Of a stretch of DNA of 62,190 bases, positions 49,903-59,400 are shown piece by piece. Each line of letters starts with the position of its first letter. Within the stretch, counting starts at the first letter, position 1. The DNA comes from Streptomyces purpureus (lineage in GTDB: Bacteria; Actinomycetota; Actinomycetes; Streptomycetales; Streptomycetaceae): contig NZ_BMQQ01000034.1 in assembly GCF_014648195.1 (NCBI RefSeq), positions 7,468 through 69,657 on the forward strand, in the 5' to 3' direction. Below the pieces are notes generated by a model. That model was not told the origin of the DNA, did no database searches, and saw only the letters and a program-made list of their open reading frames with translations. Position numbers and translations under genes: made by a program.

Positions 49903-51066
49903 ATGTCTGGTAACCGACAGCCTCTCGAACTCCCCCAGTGGCCCCAGTACGGCGACGAGGAGCGGGCCGGGCTGATCCGTGCGCTGGAGCAGGGGCAGTG
50001 GTGGCGGATGGGGGGCAGTGAAGTCGACTCCTTCGAGCGGGAGTTCGCCGCGTTCCACGGCGCCGAGTACGCGCTGGCCGTCACCAACGGCACCCACGCC
50101 CTGGAGCTGGCCCTGCAGGTGCTCGGGGTCGGCCCCGGCACCGAGGTGATCGTGCCGGCCTTCACCTTCATCTCGTCGTCGCAGGCCGCGCAGCGTCTGG
50201 GTGCCGTCGCGGTGCCGGTCGACGTCGACCCTGAGACGTACTGCCTGGACATCGCCGCGACCGAGGCCGCGATCACCCCGCGCACCAAGGCGATCATGCC
50301 GGTGCACATGGCCGGTCACTTCCCGGACATGGACGCGCTGGCGAAGCTCGCCGCCGACAAGGGCATCGAGATCGTCCAGGACGCGTGCCACGGCCAGGGC
50401 GGCGAGTGGCAGGGCCGCGGCTACGGCGAGCTGGGCTCGGTCGCCGCGTTCAGCTTCCAGAACGGCAAGCTGATGACGGCCGGTGAGGGCGGTCTGGTGC
50501 TGTTCCCCAACCGTGAGCTGTACGAGGAGGCGTTCCTGCGTCACTCCTGCGGCCGGCCGCGGACGGACCGTAAGTACTTCCACCAGACGTCCGGTTCGAA
50601 CTTCCGCATGAACGAGTTCTCGGCGTCGGTGCTCCGGGCCCAGCTCGGCCGCTACCCCGCGCAGCTGGCCACCCGCCAGGAGCGGGCGGAGCTGCTCGGC
50701 TCGCTGCTGGCCGAGATCCCGGGTGTGGTGCCGCAGAAGCACGATCCGCGGGTCACCTCGCACCCGCACTACATGCAGATGTTCCGGATCCCGGGCATGG
50801 CCGAGGAGAAGCGCAACGAGCTGGTGGACAAGCTGATCGAGCGGGGTCTGCCGGCGTTCATCGCCTTCCGCGCGATCTACCGTTCGGACGGTTTCTGGGA
50901 GACCGGCGCGCCGGACGAGACGCTGGAGCAGGTGGCGGCGCGCTGCCCGAACACCGAGGCGATCAACAACGACGCGATCTGGCTGCACCACCGGACCCTG
51001 CTCGCCACGCCGGAGCAGATCCACCAGGTCGCCGAGATCGTCGCGGACACGCTGGCGGAGGCATGA
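49903..51066 (+). CDS. 3-Amino-5-hydroxybenzoate (AHBA) synthase, RifK-like
   Basis: Product is 387 residues, a DegT/DnrJ/EryC1 PLP enzyme. Blocks such as LEQGQWWRMGGSEV, VTNGTHALELALQVLGVGPG, the PLP Lys in FSFQNGKLMTAGEGG, LRHSCGRPRTDRKYF and GLPAFIAFRAIYR match RifK closely. It dehydrates and aromatises aminodehydroshikimate to AHBA, the starter of ansamycins. The start is ATG 49903, ten bases after AAGGA; an ATG at 49834 would translate the tandem repeat. Overlaps rifL-like gene by ATGA. Diagnostic gene of the cluster. Confidence 0.95.
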   Translation: MSGNRQPLELPQWPQYGDEERAGLIRALEQGQWWRMGGSEVDSFEREFAAFHGAEYALAVTNGTHALELALQVLGVGPGTEVIVPAFTFISSSQAAQRLGAVAVPVDVDPETYCLDIAATEAAITPRTKAIMPVHMAGHFPDMDALAKLAADKGIEIVQDACHGQGGEWQGRGYGELGSVAAFSFQNGKLMTAGEGGLVLFPNRELYEEAFLRHSCGRPRTDRKYFHQTSGSNFRMNEFSASVLRAQLGRYPAQLATRQERAELLGSLLAEIPGVVPQKHDPRVTSHPHYMQMFRIPGMAEEKRNELVDKLIERGLPAFIAFRAIYRSDGFWETGAPDETLEQVAARCPNTEAINNDAIWLHHRTLLATPEQIHQVAEIVADTLAEA

Positions 51067-52361
51067 GCGGCGCCCCGCACGGGGTCGTGCGGGTCGCGGT
51101 CGTCGGCCTCGGCTGGGCGGCCAAGTCGATCTGGCTGCCGCGGCTGAGGGAGCACCCCGGTTTCGCGGTGAGCGCGCTGGTCGACCCGGACCGGGCCGCG
51201 CTGGCGGCGGCCGTGCACGACCGTACCGGCACCCTGCTGCTGACCGACGTCGACGAACTGACCCCTGACGTGGCCGATCTGGCCGTGGTCGCGGTCCCCA
51301 ACCATCTGCATGCCGCGATCGCGTGCCGACTGCTGGTCAACGGCGTCCCGGTCTTCCTGGAGAAGCCGGTCTGTCTCAACTCCGAGGAGGCGGAGCAGCT
51401 CGCCGCGGCGGAGACCGGCGGGGGGTCCCTGCTGCTGGCGGGCAGCGCCGCGCGCTACCGTGCCGATGTTCTCGCGCTGCGGGAACTCGTCGCGAACCTC
51501 GGGCACATCCGGCACGTCGATCTGTCCTGGGTGCGGGCCCGGGGCATTCCGGACGCGGGCGGCTGGTTCACCCAGCGTCAGTACGCGGGCGGCGGCGCGC
51601 TGGTGGACCTGGGCTGGCATCTGCTGGACACGGTGACCCCGCTGCTGGGTGACGTCAGGGGTGACATCACCTTCGACCAGGCGCTCGGCACGGTCTCCGA
51701 CGACTTCGTCCGCAGCAGTGTGGCGCGGGCGTCGTGGCGTGAGGAGCAGAGTCTGCACGCCTACGACGACGACTCGGCGGGCGACGTGGAGGACACCGCG
51801 CGCGGGTTCCTCGTCACCGACACCGGGGTGTCGGTGGGGCTGCGGGCGAGCTGGGCGTCGCACGAGCCGCGTGATGTCACGGTGATCCGGGTGGACGGCA
51901 GCGAGGGTACGGCGACGCTGCGGTGCACGTTCGGTTTCAGCCCCAACCGGGTCGAGTCGGCCGAGCTGACGCTGACCAAGGACGGCGTGGTCACGCAGGT
52001 GCCGTTCCCGGTGGAGCCGATCGGCGCGGAGTACATGCGCCAGCTCGACGAACTGCCGGCGCTGCTCGCGGCGCCGGAGAGCCGTGGCCGGGCGGTGCGT
52101 GAGACGCGGCGGACGATCGCCGTGATCGAGCGGATCTACGAAACCGCCCGCGCCGCCCGGGCGACGCGCACGGCGCGTGCGGCGGCGGGACGGCGGGCCA
52201 CGGCGGCTCCCGGCCCACTCGCCTCCGCCCCGGCCGCCCCGGCGGCGGCCGCCACTTCCGATGAACCGGCTGTCGCCGTACGTATCGCATCCCCGGTACG
52301 TGTCGACGGCGCCGATGTCTCCACGAACGGGCGGGCGATCCCCGCCCCGACACACCGGTGA
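51063..52361 (+). CDS. Gfo/Idh/MocA oxidoreductase, RifL-like AHBA pathway enzyme
   Basis: Product is 432 residues. Rossmann VAVVGLGWAAKSIWLPRL, EKP motif in VFLEKPVCLNS, and GWFTQRQYAGGGALVDLGWH in the C-terminal domain. RifL, with RifK, acts in forming the aminated sugar UDP-3-keto-glucose/UDP-kanosamine route. It overlaps the AHBA synthase gene by ATGA. The last ~75 residues are an Ala/Thr/Arg-rich tail not expected in the family. Confidence 0.9.
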   Translation: MSGAPHGVVRVAVVGLGWAAKSIWLPRLREHPGFAVSALVDPDRAALAAAVHDRTGTLLLTDVDELTPDVADLAVVAVPNHLHAAIACRLLVNGVPVFLEKPVCLNSEEAEQLAAAETGGGSLLLAGSAARYRADVLALRELVANLGHIRHVDLSWVRARGIPDAGGWFTQRQYAGGGALVDLGWHLLDTVTPLLGDVRGDITFDQALGTVSDDFVRSSVARASWREEQSLHAYDDDSAGDVEDTARGFLVTDTGVSVGLRASWASHEPRDVTVIRVDGSEGTATLRCTFGFSPNRVESAELTLTKDGVVTQVPFPVEPIGAEYMRQLDELPALLAAPESRGRAVRETRRTIAVIERIYETARAARATRTARAAAGRRATAAPGPLASAPAAPAAAATSDEPAVAVRIASPVRVDGADVSTNGRAIPAPTHR

Positions 52362-52371
52362 GGAAAGCCCC

Positions 52372-53043
52372 ATGACCGAGAGCATGAACTGGCACAGCCG
52401 CACGACCCGGGCGGTCGTCTTCGACCTGGACGGTGTCCTCGTGGACAGCTTCGAGGTGATGCGTCAGGCCTTCACGGTGGCGTACGCGGAGGTCGTGGGT
52501 GACGGCCCGGCGCCCTTCGAGGAGTACAACCGCCACCAGGGCCGATATTTCCCCGACATCATGCGGATCATGGGGCTCCCCCAGGAGATGGAGGAGCCCT
52601 TCGTCCGGGAGAGCTATCGCCTGGCACATCAGGTGCCGCTCTTCGCCGGCGTGGTGGAGCTCCTGGGCGAGCTGCGCGGGCGGGGCATACGGATGTCGGT
52701 GGCCACCGGCAAGAGCGGGCCGCGGGCGCGGTCGCTGCTCAGCTCGCTCGGGGTGCGTGACTTCTTCGACCATGTCATCGGCTCGGACGAGGTCGAACGC
52801 CCCAAGCCGGCCCCGGACATCGTGAAGCTCGCGCTGTCGCTGATGGGCGTGGAGCCGGGCGAGGCGCTGATGGTGGGTGACGCGGTCACCGACCTGACCA
52901 GCGCCAGGGGCGCCGGGGTTGCCGCGGTGGCGGCGGTCTGGGCGGACGTAGAGGAGGCGGAGCTCGCGGCGGCGGGCCCGGACGCGATTCTCCGCCACCC
53001 CTCCGAACTCCTCGCGCTCCTCCCGGTCCTGGACACCGTCTGA
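52372..53043 (+). CDS. HAD-family phosphatase, RifM-like
   Basis: Product is 223 residues. HAD motif I FDLDGVLVDSFE, Thr/Ser in SVATGKSGPRA, Lys in ERPKPAPDI and acidic motif IV VGDAVTDL. RifM is thought to dephosphorylate or release UMP to give kanosamine in the AHBA pathway. The ATG at 52372 follows GTGAGGAAAG. It sits ten bases after the oxidoreductase, keeping the RifK-L-M order seen in rifamycin. Confidence 0.9.
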   Translation: MTESMNWHSRTTRAVVFDLDGVLVDSFEVMRQAFTVAYAEVVGDGPAPFEEYNRHQGRYFPDIMRIMGLPQEMEEPFVRESYRLAHQVPLFAGVVELLGELRGRGIRMSVATGKSGPRARSLLSSLGVRDFFDHVIGSDEVERPKPAPDIVKLALSLMGVEPGEALMVGDAVTDLTSARGAGVAAVAAVWADVEEAELAAAGPDAILRHPSELLALLPVLDTV

Positions 53044-53169
53044 CGTCGCGGGCCCCGGCCCCGGCCCCCCACCTCGGGGGCCGGGGTCCGTGTCATGTCC
53101 CGGACGATCTGCCCCGAGGGGCGGTTGATAGCTTGGCACCCCCTGCCCTTCCTTGCTCGACGGGGGACC

Positions 53170-54234
53170 ATGAGCCAGCACCAGCCCCATCCGCCGCAGT
53201 ACCACCCGTACCACCAGCCACCCAGTCAGCCGCCCGGTCAGCCGCCCGTACCGTCGTGGCAGCCGCCGGCGCCTGTCCCCGGCGGAACGTTTCCCCCGCA
53301 TCAGGCGCCTTACGGCCAGCAGCGAAGGCCCGGCCATCCCGTGGGCGCCTTCTTCCTCGGGCTCCTCGTCTCGGTCGTCGTCTCGCTGCTCTACACCGGC
53401 GTCGTCCTGTTCACGTACAAGGAGCAGTCGGTCGAGACGGCCCAGATCCTGTACGTGGCCCACGGCCTCCTCAACGGAGCGGCGGTCGGCCTGGTGACCG
53501 GCCTGATGGCCCGTGGCAGGGCCGGTGCCTGGGCCGCAGGGGCGCTGGTCGCCGCGCTCGGGGCCTTCTTCGGTTACACCAACGCCGTTCCGCTCATCAT
53601 CGCCGAGCAGGACGGTGTCCCGGCCATCGGGGACATGATGGAGATCGACCCCCTTATTCCGGCCAAGGCGTGGTGGGGCGCCAACGGCGACGCCGAGTGG
53701 ATCGCCCTGCTCGGTCTCGTCGTCGCGGCGGGAACAGCCTGGGTCCTCGCCCACCTCGTCGGCAAGCGGTCCACTCCCCTCCCGCCGCCGGCGCCCGTCA
53801 TGCCGTCCGGTCCGGTCATGTCCTCGGGGCCTGCCATGCCCCAGGGTCCTGGCCCGGTCCCGCCGTCCGCTCCCGTCCCGCCGTCCGGCAACGGGGGCGG
53901 GGGCGTCGGTGCGAAGACGATCCTCAAGGGCGTCGGTGTCGTGGCCGGCCTCGTGGTGTTGGCCGTGGGCTACTTCCTCAGCCAGGACGACGCCGACCAC
54001 GCGAAGGCCGGCGACTGCCTCAAGAACAACGGCACCACCGTGGCTCCCGACCTCCAGGTCGTCGAGTGCGGTGGCGCCGAGGCCGTGTACAAGGTCGTCG
54101 AGGTGATCCCCGACACCCTGGAGACCTCCCGGTGCGAGGGCCGGTCGGACATCGGCTACCAGGAGCAGACCCGCGGCGGCCGGCGGAGCTCGGGCAAGCA
54201 GTTCGTGCTCTGCCTGGACGAGATCAAGAAGTAG
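53170..54234 (+). CDS. Membrane protein with proline-rich N terminus, LppU-like
   Basis: Product is 354 residues. The first ~60 residues are Pro/Gln/His-rich. Then four membrane helices, a proline-rich linker, one more helix (VGVVAGLVVLAVGYFL) and a C-terminal extracytoplasmic domain with paired cysteines (GDCLKNNGTT, VVECGG, SRCEG, VLCLDE), which resembles the LppU/SCO3897 family. Role unknown. It lies between RifM- and RifG-like genes, 126 bases after the former, and it may be a bystander gene. ATG 53170 follows GGGGGACC. Confidence 0.75.
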   Translation: MSQHQPHPPQYHPYHQPPSQPPGQPPVPSWQPPAPVPGGTFPPHQAPYGQQRRPGHPVGAFFLGLLVSVVVSLLYTGVVLFTYKEQSVETAQILYVAHGLLNGAAVGLVTGLMARGRAGAWAAGALVAALGAFFGYTNAVPLIIAEQDGVPAIGDMMEIDPLIPAKAWWGANGDAEWIALLGLVVAAGTAWVLAHLVGKRSTPLPPPAPVMPSGPVMSSGPAMPQGPGPVPPSAPVPPSGNGGGGVGAKTILKGVGVVAGLVVLAVGYFLSQDDADHAKAGDCLKNNGTTVAPDLQVVECGGAEAVYKVVEVIPDTLETSRCEGRSDIGYQEQTRGGRRSSGKQFVLCLDEIKK

Positions 54235-54255
54235 CCGCCGAAGCGGACGACGCGA

Positions 54256-54288
54256 CGAGGCCCCGGACCTGAGCGGTCCGGGGTCTCG
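54256..54288. terminator. Bidirectional hairpin terminator
   Basis: CGAGGCCCCGGACC, loop TGAGC, GGTCCGGGGTCTCG gives a 14-bp stem with one G-T wobble between convergent genes (membrane protein and aDHQ synthase). Confidence 0.8.
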
Positions 54289-54312
54289 TGCGCATAGGGG
54301 GGGAGCCGGGGT

Positions 54313-55365
54313 TCAGAAGCGGCGTCGGGGCATCGCCTCCAGGGTGTGGCGGACCACCTCCTCGGGGACGTCCTGGATGAGTTCCGCGCCGTCGGGGCCG
54401 TCGAGGACGAAGGCGAGGCCGTGGGCGGCCTTCTTGTCGAGGCGCATCAGGGCGATGAGTTCGTCCGGGGACGGGCCGAGGGGAAGCTCCGTGGGCAGGC
54501 CGTATCCGGCGACGATCTCGTGGTGCGTGGCGACGCGGCCGGCGTCGATCCGGCCGAGCGCTCCGGCCAGGCGGCCCGCGAAGACCGTGCCGATGGCGAC
54601 CGCCTCGCCGTGCTTCAGGGCGAAGTCGGTGGCGATCTCCAGGGCATGGCCCAGGGTGTGGCCGTAGTTGAGCAGGTGGCGCGGGCCGGAGTCGCGTTCG
54701 TCGGACATGACGACGGACGCCTTGAGCGCGACGCTGGTCGCGATCTGCTCGTGGAGGGGGAGATGGCGGATGTCGCCGGCGCCGATGAAGGCCGCGCGGG
54801 CCAGCTCGCCGTAGCCGTTGGTCAGTTCGCGCTCGGGCAGGGTGGCGAGGAAGTCGGTGTCGCACAGGACCGCCTTGGGCTGCCAGTACGCGCCGACCAG
54901 GTTCTTGCCCTCGGGCAGGTTGACCGCCGTCTTCCCGCCGATGCTCGCGTCGACCTGGGCCAGCAGCGAGGTGGGCAGGTGGATGACCGGGACGCCGCGG
55001 TGGAAGAGCGAGGCGGCCAGGCCGACCGTGTCGGTGGTGGTGCCGCCGCCGCAGCTGATGACGGCGTCGTGGCGGGTGAGCCCGAAGCCCGCGAAGGCCC
55101 GGCAGAGCTCCTCGACGGTGACGAGGTTCTTGTCGACCTCGCCGTCCCTGGCGCGGACGCGCAGGGACGGCACACCGGGATCGGGCACCCAGTCGTCGGG
55201 GCGGGCGGAGACGATCACGACGCGGTCGGCGCCGGTCTCCGCCACGATGCCGGGCAGCAGATGCCGTACGCCCGGGCCGATGTGCACGGTGTACGAGCGG
55301 TCTCCGAGGTTCACGGGGACGCTGCGCCGCTCGGTCGCGGCCGACGACGTGGTCGTCAGGGTCAT
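54313..55365 (-). CDS. 3-Dehydroquinate synthase-like enzyme, probable aminoDHQ synthase (RifG-like)
   Basis: Product is 350 residues. NAD/metal motifs: ISCGGGTTTDTVGLAAS, LPTSLLAQVDASIGGKTAVN and LLNYGHTLGHALE with the metal-binding His. Dehydroquinate synthases cyclise DAHP; the AHBA cluster version acts on aminoDAHP. Assignment to the amino pathway rests on its AHBA-gene neighbours. Transcribed with the next minus-strand gene. Start ATG 55365. Confidence 0.88.
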   Translation of the reverse strand: MTLTTTSSAATERRSVPVNLGDRSYTVHIGPGVRHLLPGIVAETGADRVVIVSARPDDWVPDPGVPSLRVRARDGEVDKNLVTVEELCRAFAGFGLTRHDAVISCGGGTTTDTVGLAASLFHRGVPVIHLPTSLLAQVDASIGGKTAVNLPEGKNLVGAYWQPKAVLCDTDFLATLPERELTNGYGELARAAFIGAGDIRHLPLHEQIATSVALKASVVMSDERDSGPRHLLNYGHTLGHALEIATDFALKHGEAVAIGTVFAGRLAGALGRIDAGRVATHHEIVAGYGLPTELPLGPSPDELIALMRLDKKAAHGLAFVLDGPDGAELIQDVPEEVVRHTLEAMPRRRF

Positions 55366-55396
55366 GGAGGTCCTCCCATGCGGGTGTCGGTGCCGG

Positions 55397-56203
55397 TCAC
55401 ACCCTTTGGAGGACCGGCGTGGTGAGGAACGCGGACTCGGGTGCGGTCCGCAGGACGAGGGCGGCGAGCGCCTCGGCCTCGCGGGATATACCGAGTCTTC
55501 GGTGCGTCAGGTGGGCGTGCTCGAAGAGGAGGTAGGTGCCGGGCAGTTCGCAGCTGACCTCCTGGTCGCTGACGGCGGTGTCGAGGGTGCGGAGGTAGCC
55601 GCGCCAGGTGTCGGCGGTGCGGCGGCCCCCGACGAGGGAGACCGGCAGGGCGGTGGCGAGTTCGAGGAGGGCCGCGCCGTCGGCGGTGGCCCGGCGGCCG
55701 AGCGCGAGGCGCTGGTCGGGGTCGATGCCGGCGGCCCAGTGCTGCCAGCACAGGAAGAGGAACGCGGCGCGGTCGGCGCTGGGGACGAGCGCGGCGACGT
55801 GCCGCAGGTGCAGGACGGCGAGGGTGAGCCGGTCGGCGACGGGCAGTCCGCCGGCCTCGGCGACGGCCAGCGCGAAGGCGCTGGAACGCATGGAGAGTTC
55901 GTCGGTGAAGGCGGCGGCGCGCTCCTCGTAGCGGTGGAACATCCGGCTGCCGGTGCGGTCCGCCTCGGCGAGCAGCGCGGTCAGCACGTCCTGGGTGATC
56001 GACGCGTCGGCGTCGAGCCAGAGTTCGGTGCCGGGGGTGCCGGAGGCCTCCCGCAGCGGGTGGAAGAACCAGTGGCCGGCCCGGCCGTTGAGCACCGGGG
56101 CGAGCGCCCCCGCCACGGCGGCGGGCAGCCGCGGCGTCAGGGCGGCGCCCTGATCGGCCCAGGCCTGGCCGGACAGCCGGCAGTACAACCAGTTGCGCGT
56201 CAC
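55397..56203 (-). CDS. Lantibiotic-dehydratase C-domain-like (SpaB_C / thiopeptide-type) protein, tentative
   Basis: Product is 268 residues, no membrane segment. The start WLYCRLSGQAWADQ, GHWFFHPLREASGTPG, RMFHRYEERAAAFTDE and MRSSAFALAVAE follow the pattern of stand-alone SpaB_C (thiopeptide-type bacteriocin biosynthesis) proteins. The match is by eye and only moderate. No precursor peptide or N-terminal dehydratase gene is seen nearby. Start is GTG 56203 after GAGGTGAT. It is upstream of aDHQ synthase on the same strand and divergent from the PKS. Why an ansamycin cluster would have it is unknown. Confidence 0.65.
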   Translation of the reverse strand: MTRNWLYCRLSGQAWADQGAALTPRLPAAVAGALAPVLNGRAGHWFFHPLREASGTPGTELWLDADASITQDVLTALLAEADRTGSRMFHRYEERAAAFTDELSMRSSAFALAVAEAGGLPVADRLTLAVLHLRHVAALVPSADRAAFLFLCWQHWAAGIDPDQRLALGRRATADGAALLELATALPVSLVGGRRTADTWRGYLRTLDTAVSDQEVSCELPGTYLLFEHAHLTHRRLGISREAEALAALVLRTAPESAFLTTPVLQRV

Positions 56204-56498
56204 TGCGGATCACCTCGGTATGGAGTCGGACGGTTCGATTCGGGGCAGCCTTGGAATTTGTTCGGGTGACATCTTGCGTTTCACCGGCGAGCCGGTAATC
56301 TCCCAGCCGGGACAGGGCCCCAGAAGTGAGACTAAGGTCCGGGTGAATCGGCTTCCATTCTCTGGGGTGGAAAGCTTTCGGCCCCGGTGAATGAGGGCGG
56401 TCCTAGGGGGGTCGTCTGGGGTCCCCGCTCCTCCCTGCCGGTCAAGACTGAGCCACACAGCGTGTCTTTGTCTTTTCCGAACAAGGGGTGGATCGGTA
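56204..56498. promoter_or_regulatory. Divergent promoter region of the PKS
   Basis: 295 bases between the SpaB_C-like gene and the PKS ATG. A CCTAGGGGGG at 56402-56411 matches the motif before other cluster genes. No clear -10/-35 boxes. Confidence 0.4.
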
Positions 56499-59400
56499 AT
56501 GCTGCGTACCGAACTGATACGGCCGTTGCCCGAACTGCTGAAATCACATGCGCTTTCCTTCGGGAACAAGACGGCATTCAGTGACGGTCGGCGGAGCATC
56601 GGATACGCCGAATTGGAGGCCCGTACGGGCCGGCTGGCCGGCCATTTCGCCGAGCTGCGGCTGCAGCCGGGCGACCGGGCCGCGATCCTGCTGGGCAACC
56701 GCGTGGAGACGGTGGAGAGTTATCTCGCCATCACGCGGGCGAGCGCGATCGGCGTGCCGCTCAACCCCCGTTCCACCGAGGCGGAGCTGTCCTATCTGCT
56801 CGCCGACAGCGGCGCGCGGCTGCTGATCACCGACGCCGCCCATCTGGCGCAGGTCCGCCCGCTCCTGGAGAGCGGCGGGCTTCAGCTCCGGGTCGTCGTG
56901 GTCGACGACGAGGGCGCGGTGCCCGCGGACTGCGTCGCGTACGAGCGGCTCGCCACCACCGAGCCCGCGCTGCCCGCCCGGGACGACCTGGGCCTGGACG
57001 ACGTCGCCTGGCTCCTCTACACCTCCGGCACCACCGGCAAGCCCAAGGGAGTGCTCTCCACCCAGCGCAACTGCCTGTGGTCCGTGGCCGCCTGCTACGC
57101 GCCCGTGCCGGGGCTCACCTCCGAGGACCGGGTGCTGTGGCCGCTGCCCCTGTTCCACAGCCTGTCGCACATCTTCTGCGTGCTCGCCGTGACGGCGGTC
57201 GGCGCGTCGGCGCGGATCGTCGACGGCTTTTCGGCGGAGGAGGTCCTGCGGGGCCTGGCCGAGGACGACTCGACGTTCCTCGGCGGTGTGCCGACGATGT
57301 ACCACTACCTGGTGCGGGCCGCCCGTGAGCGCGGCTTCCGCGCGCCCGCGCTGCGCATGTGCCTGGTCGGTGGCGCGATCACCACGGCGTCGCTGCGGAA
57401 GGCGTTCGAGGAGTCGTTCGGCGCGCCGCTGCTCGACGCGTACGGATCGACGGAGACATGCGGTTCCATCACCATCAACTGGCCGACCGGCGCCCGGGTC
57501 GAGGGCTCCTGCGGTCTGCCGGTGCCCGGACTCAACGTCCGCCTCGTGGACCCGGAGACGGGTGCGGAGGTCGGTACGGACGAGGAGGGCGAGGTCTGGG
57601 TCTCCGGCCCCAACGTGATGGCCGGCTACCACAACAAGCCCGAGGAGACGGCGGCCGCGCTGCGCGACGGCTGGTACCGCACCGGTGACCTGGCCCGCCG
57701 TGACGGCGCCGGGTACTTCACCGTCACCGGCCGCATCAAGGAAATGATCATCCGGGGTGGGGAGAACATCCACCCGGGCGAGGTCGAGGACGTGCTGCGG
57801 CGGGTGCCGGGCGTCGCCGACTGCGCGGTCGTCGGCAAGCCGCACGACATCCTCGGCGAGGTGCCGGTCGCGTTCATCGTCCCGGCGGAGGAGGGCTTCG
57901 ACCCGGAGGCGCTGTTCGCGGCGTGCCGCGAGGAACTCGCCTACTACAAGGTCCCCGAGGAGCTGTACGAGATCGAGGAGGTGCCCCGGACCCAGTCCGG
58001 CAAGGTCACCCGCCTCGCGCTCCTCGACCGCCCGGGCCGCCTGCGGGCGGCCGGCAGCAGCCACTTCGAGGCACTGCTGCGGCAGGACTGGATCCCGCTG
58101 CCGTCCGTCCCGACCGCGTCCACGGCCCCCTCCGGCTGGGCGATCGCCGGCGCGGACGCGTCCCCGTTCACGGCGGCGGGCCTGCGGGCCGAGCCGTACA
58201 CCGACCTGGCGGCCGTCCGCGCCGCGGTCGCCGCGGGCGCGCCGCTCCCGGCGGTCACGGTCCTGTCGCTGGCAGACGCGCCGTCGGCGCCGGAGGGCGT
58301 GGGCGCGGCGGAGGGCGGACCGGCCGGTGCCGGTGCCGGTGCCGGTGCGGCCCGTACGGCCGGTGCGGACGGTGCCGGGCCGGACAAGCCCGCTGGGCGC
58401 GGTCCCGGTGCGGGAGCGGCCCGTACGGCAGGTACAGCTGCTACGGCTGGTACGGCTCCTAAGGCCGGTGCTGACGAGGCCGTTGCCGGTACGGCCGGTG
58501 GATCCGGCCAGGTTTCGGGCGCCGGGCGCGGTGCCGGTGCGGCCCGTAAGGGCGCGGCGGACAAGCCCCTCGGCGCCGGTGCCGGTGCCACCGCCGCCGG
58601 CGGCAAGGCCCGTACGGCCGGTGCCGGAACACGCGAAGCCGCCGTCGCCGATGCCGCCGAGCAGGTCGTGCGGCAGCTTGCCGAGGCCGTCGAGCCGTGG
58701 CTCGCGGACGAAGGCGTGGCCGGGTCGCGGCTGGTGGTCGTGGTGCGGCGGGCCGTCGCGACCGGGGCCGGGGCCGACACGCCCGACCTGGCGCAGGCCG
58801 CCGCCTGGGGGTACGCCGGTGCGCTGCAGGCCCGTCATCCGGGTCGGATCACGCTCGTCGACCTCGACACCGGGCTCGCCACCGAGGACCGCGCGGGCGG
58901 CCCCGTCGCCGCCGCGCTGCTCACGGCGGTCGGATCCGGCGAGGACCGGCTCGCCGTCCGGGACGGTCTCGTACTTCAGCCCCGGCTCGCCCGGGTCTCC
59001 GCGGCCGTCGAGGACGCGCCGCGTGCGCTCGTCGACCCGGAGGCCACCACCGTCGTGACCGGCGCCGACGGTCCGCGCGGCGGCGCCGTCGCCCGGCATC
59101 TGGTCGCCGCGCACCAGGCCCGTCATCTGCTGCTGATCAGCGGCGGCGGAGAGGCCGCTGACACGCTGCGCGGTGAACTCGAGGCGCTCGGCGCCACCGT
59201 CGCCGTACACGTCTGCGACCTCACCGACCGGGCCGCGCTCGCCGGGGTCCTCGGTCATGCCGAGCGGCCGGTCGGCACGGTCGTCCACGCGCCCGACCCG
59301 GAGGACTTCTGGCCGGGGGCGGCGCTGCGCGCCACCGTCGAGGGCACGCTGCACCTGCACGAGCTGACCCGGGCCGCGCAGCCGGCCGCGTTCGTGCTGC

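Noticed and set aside
54295..54303. TAGGGGGGG as another regulatory site
   Set aside because: It lies between a terminator and the 3' end of a gene, not in a promoter region.
55397..56203. Arylamine N-acetyltransferase-type amide synthase (RifF)
   Set aside because: No Cys-His-Asp pattern of that family, and the N-terminal text is SpaB_C-like instead.
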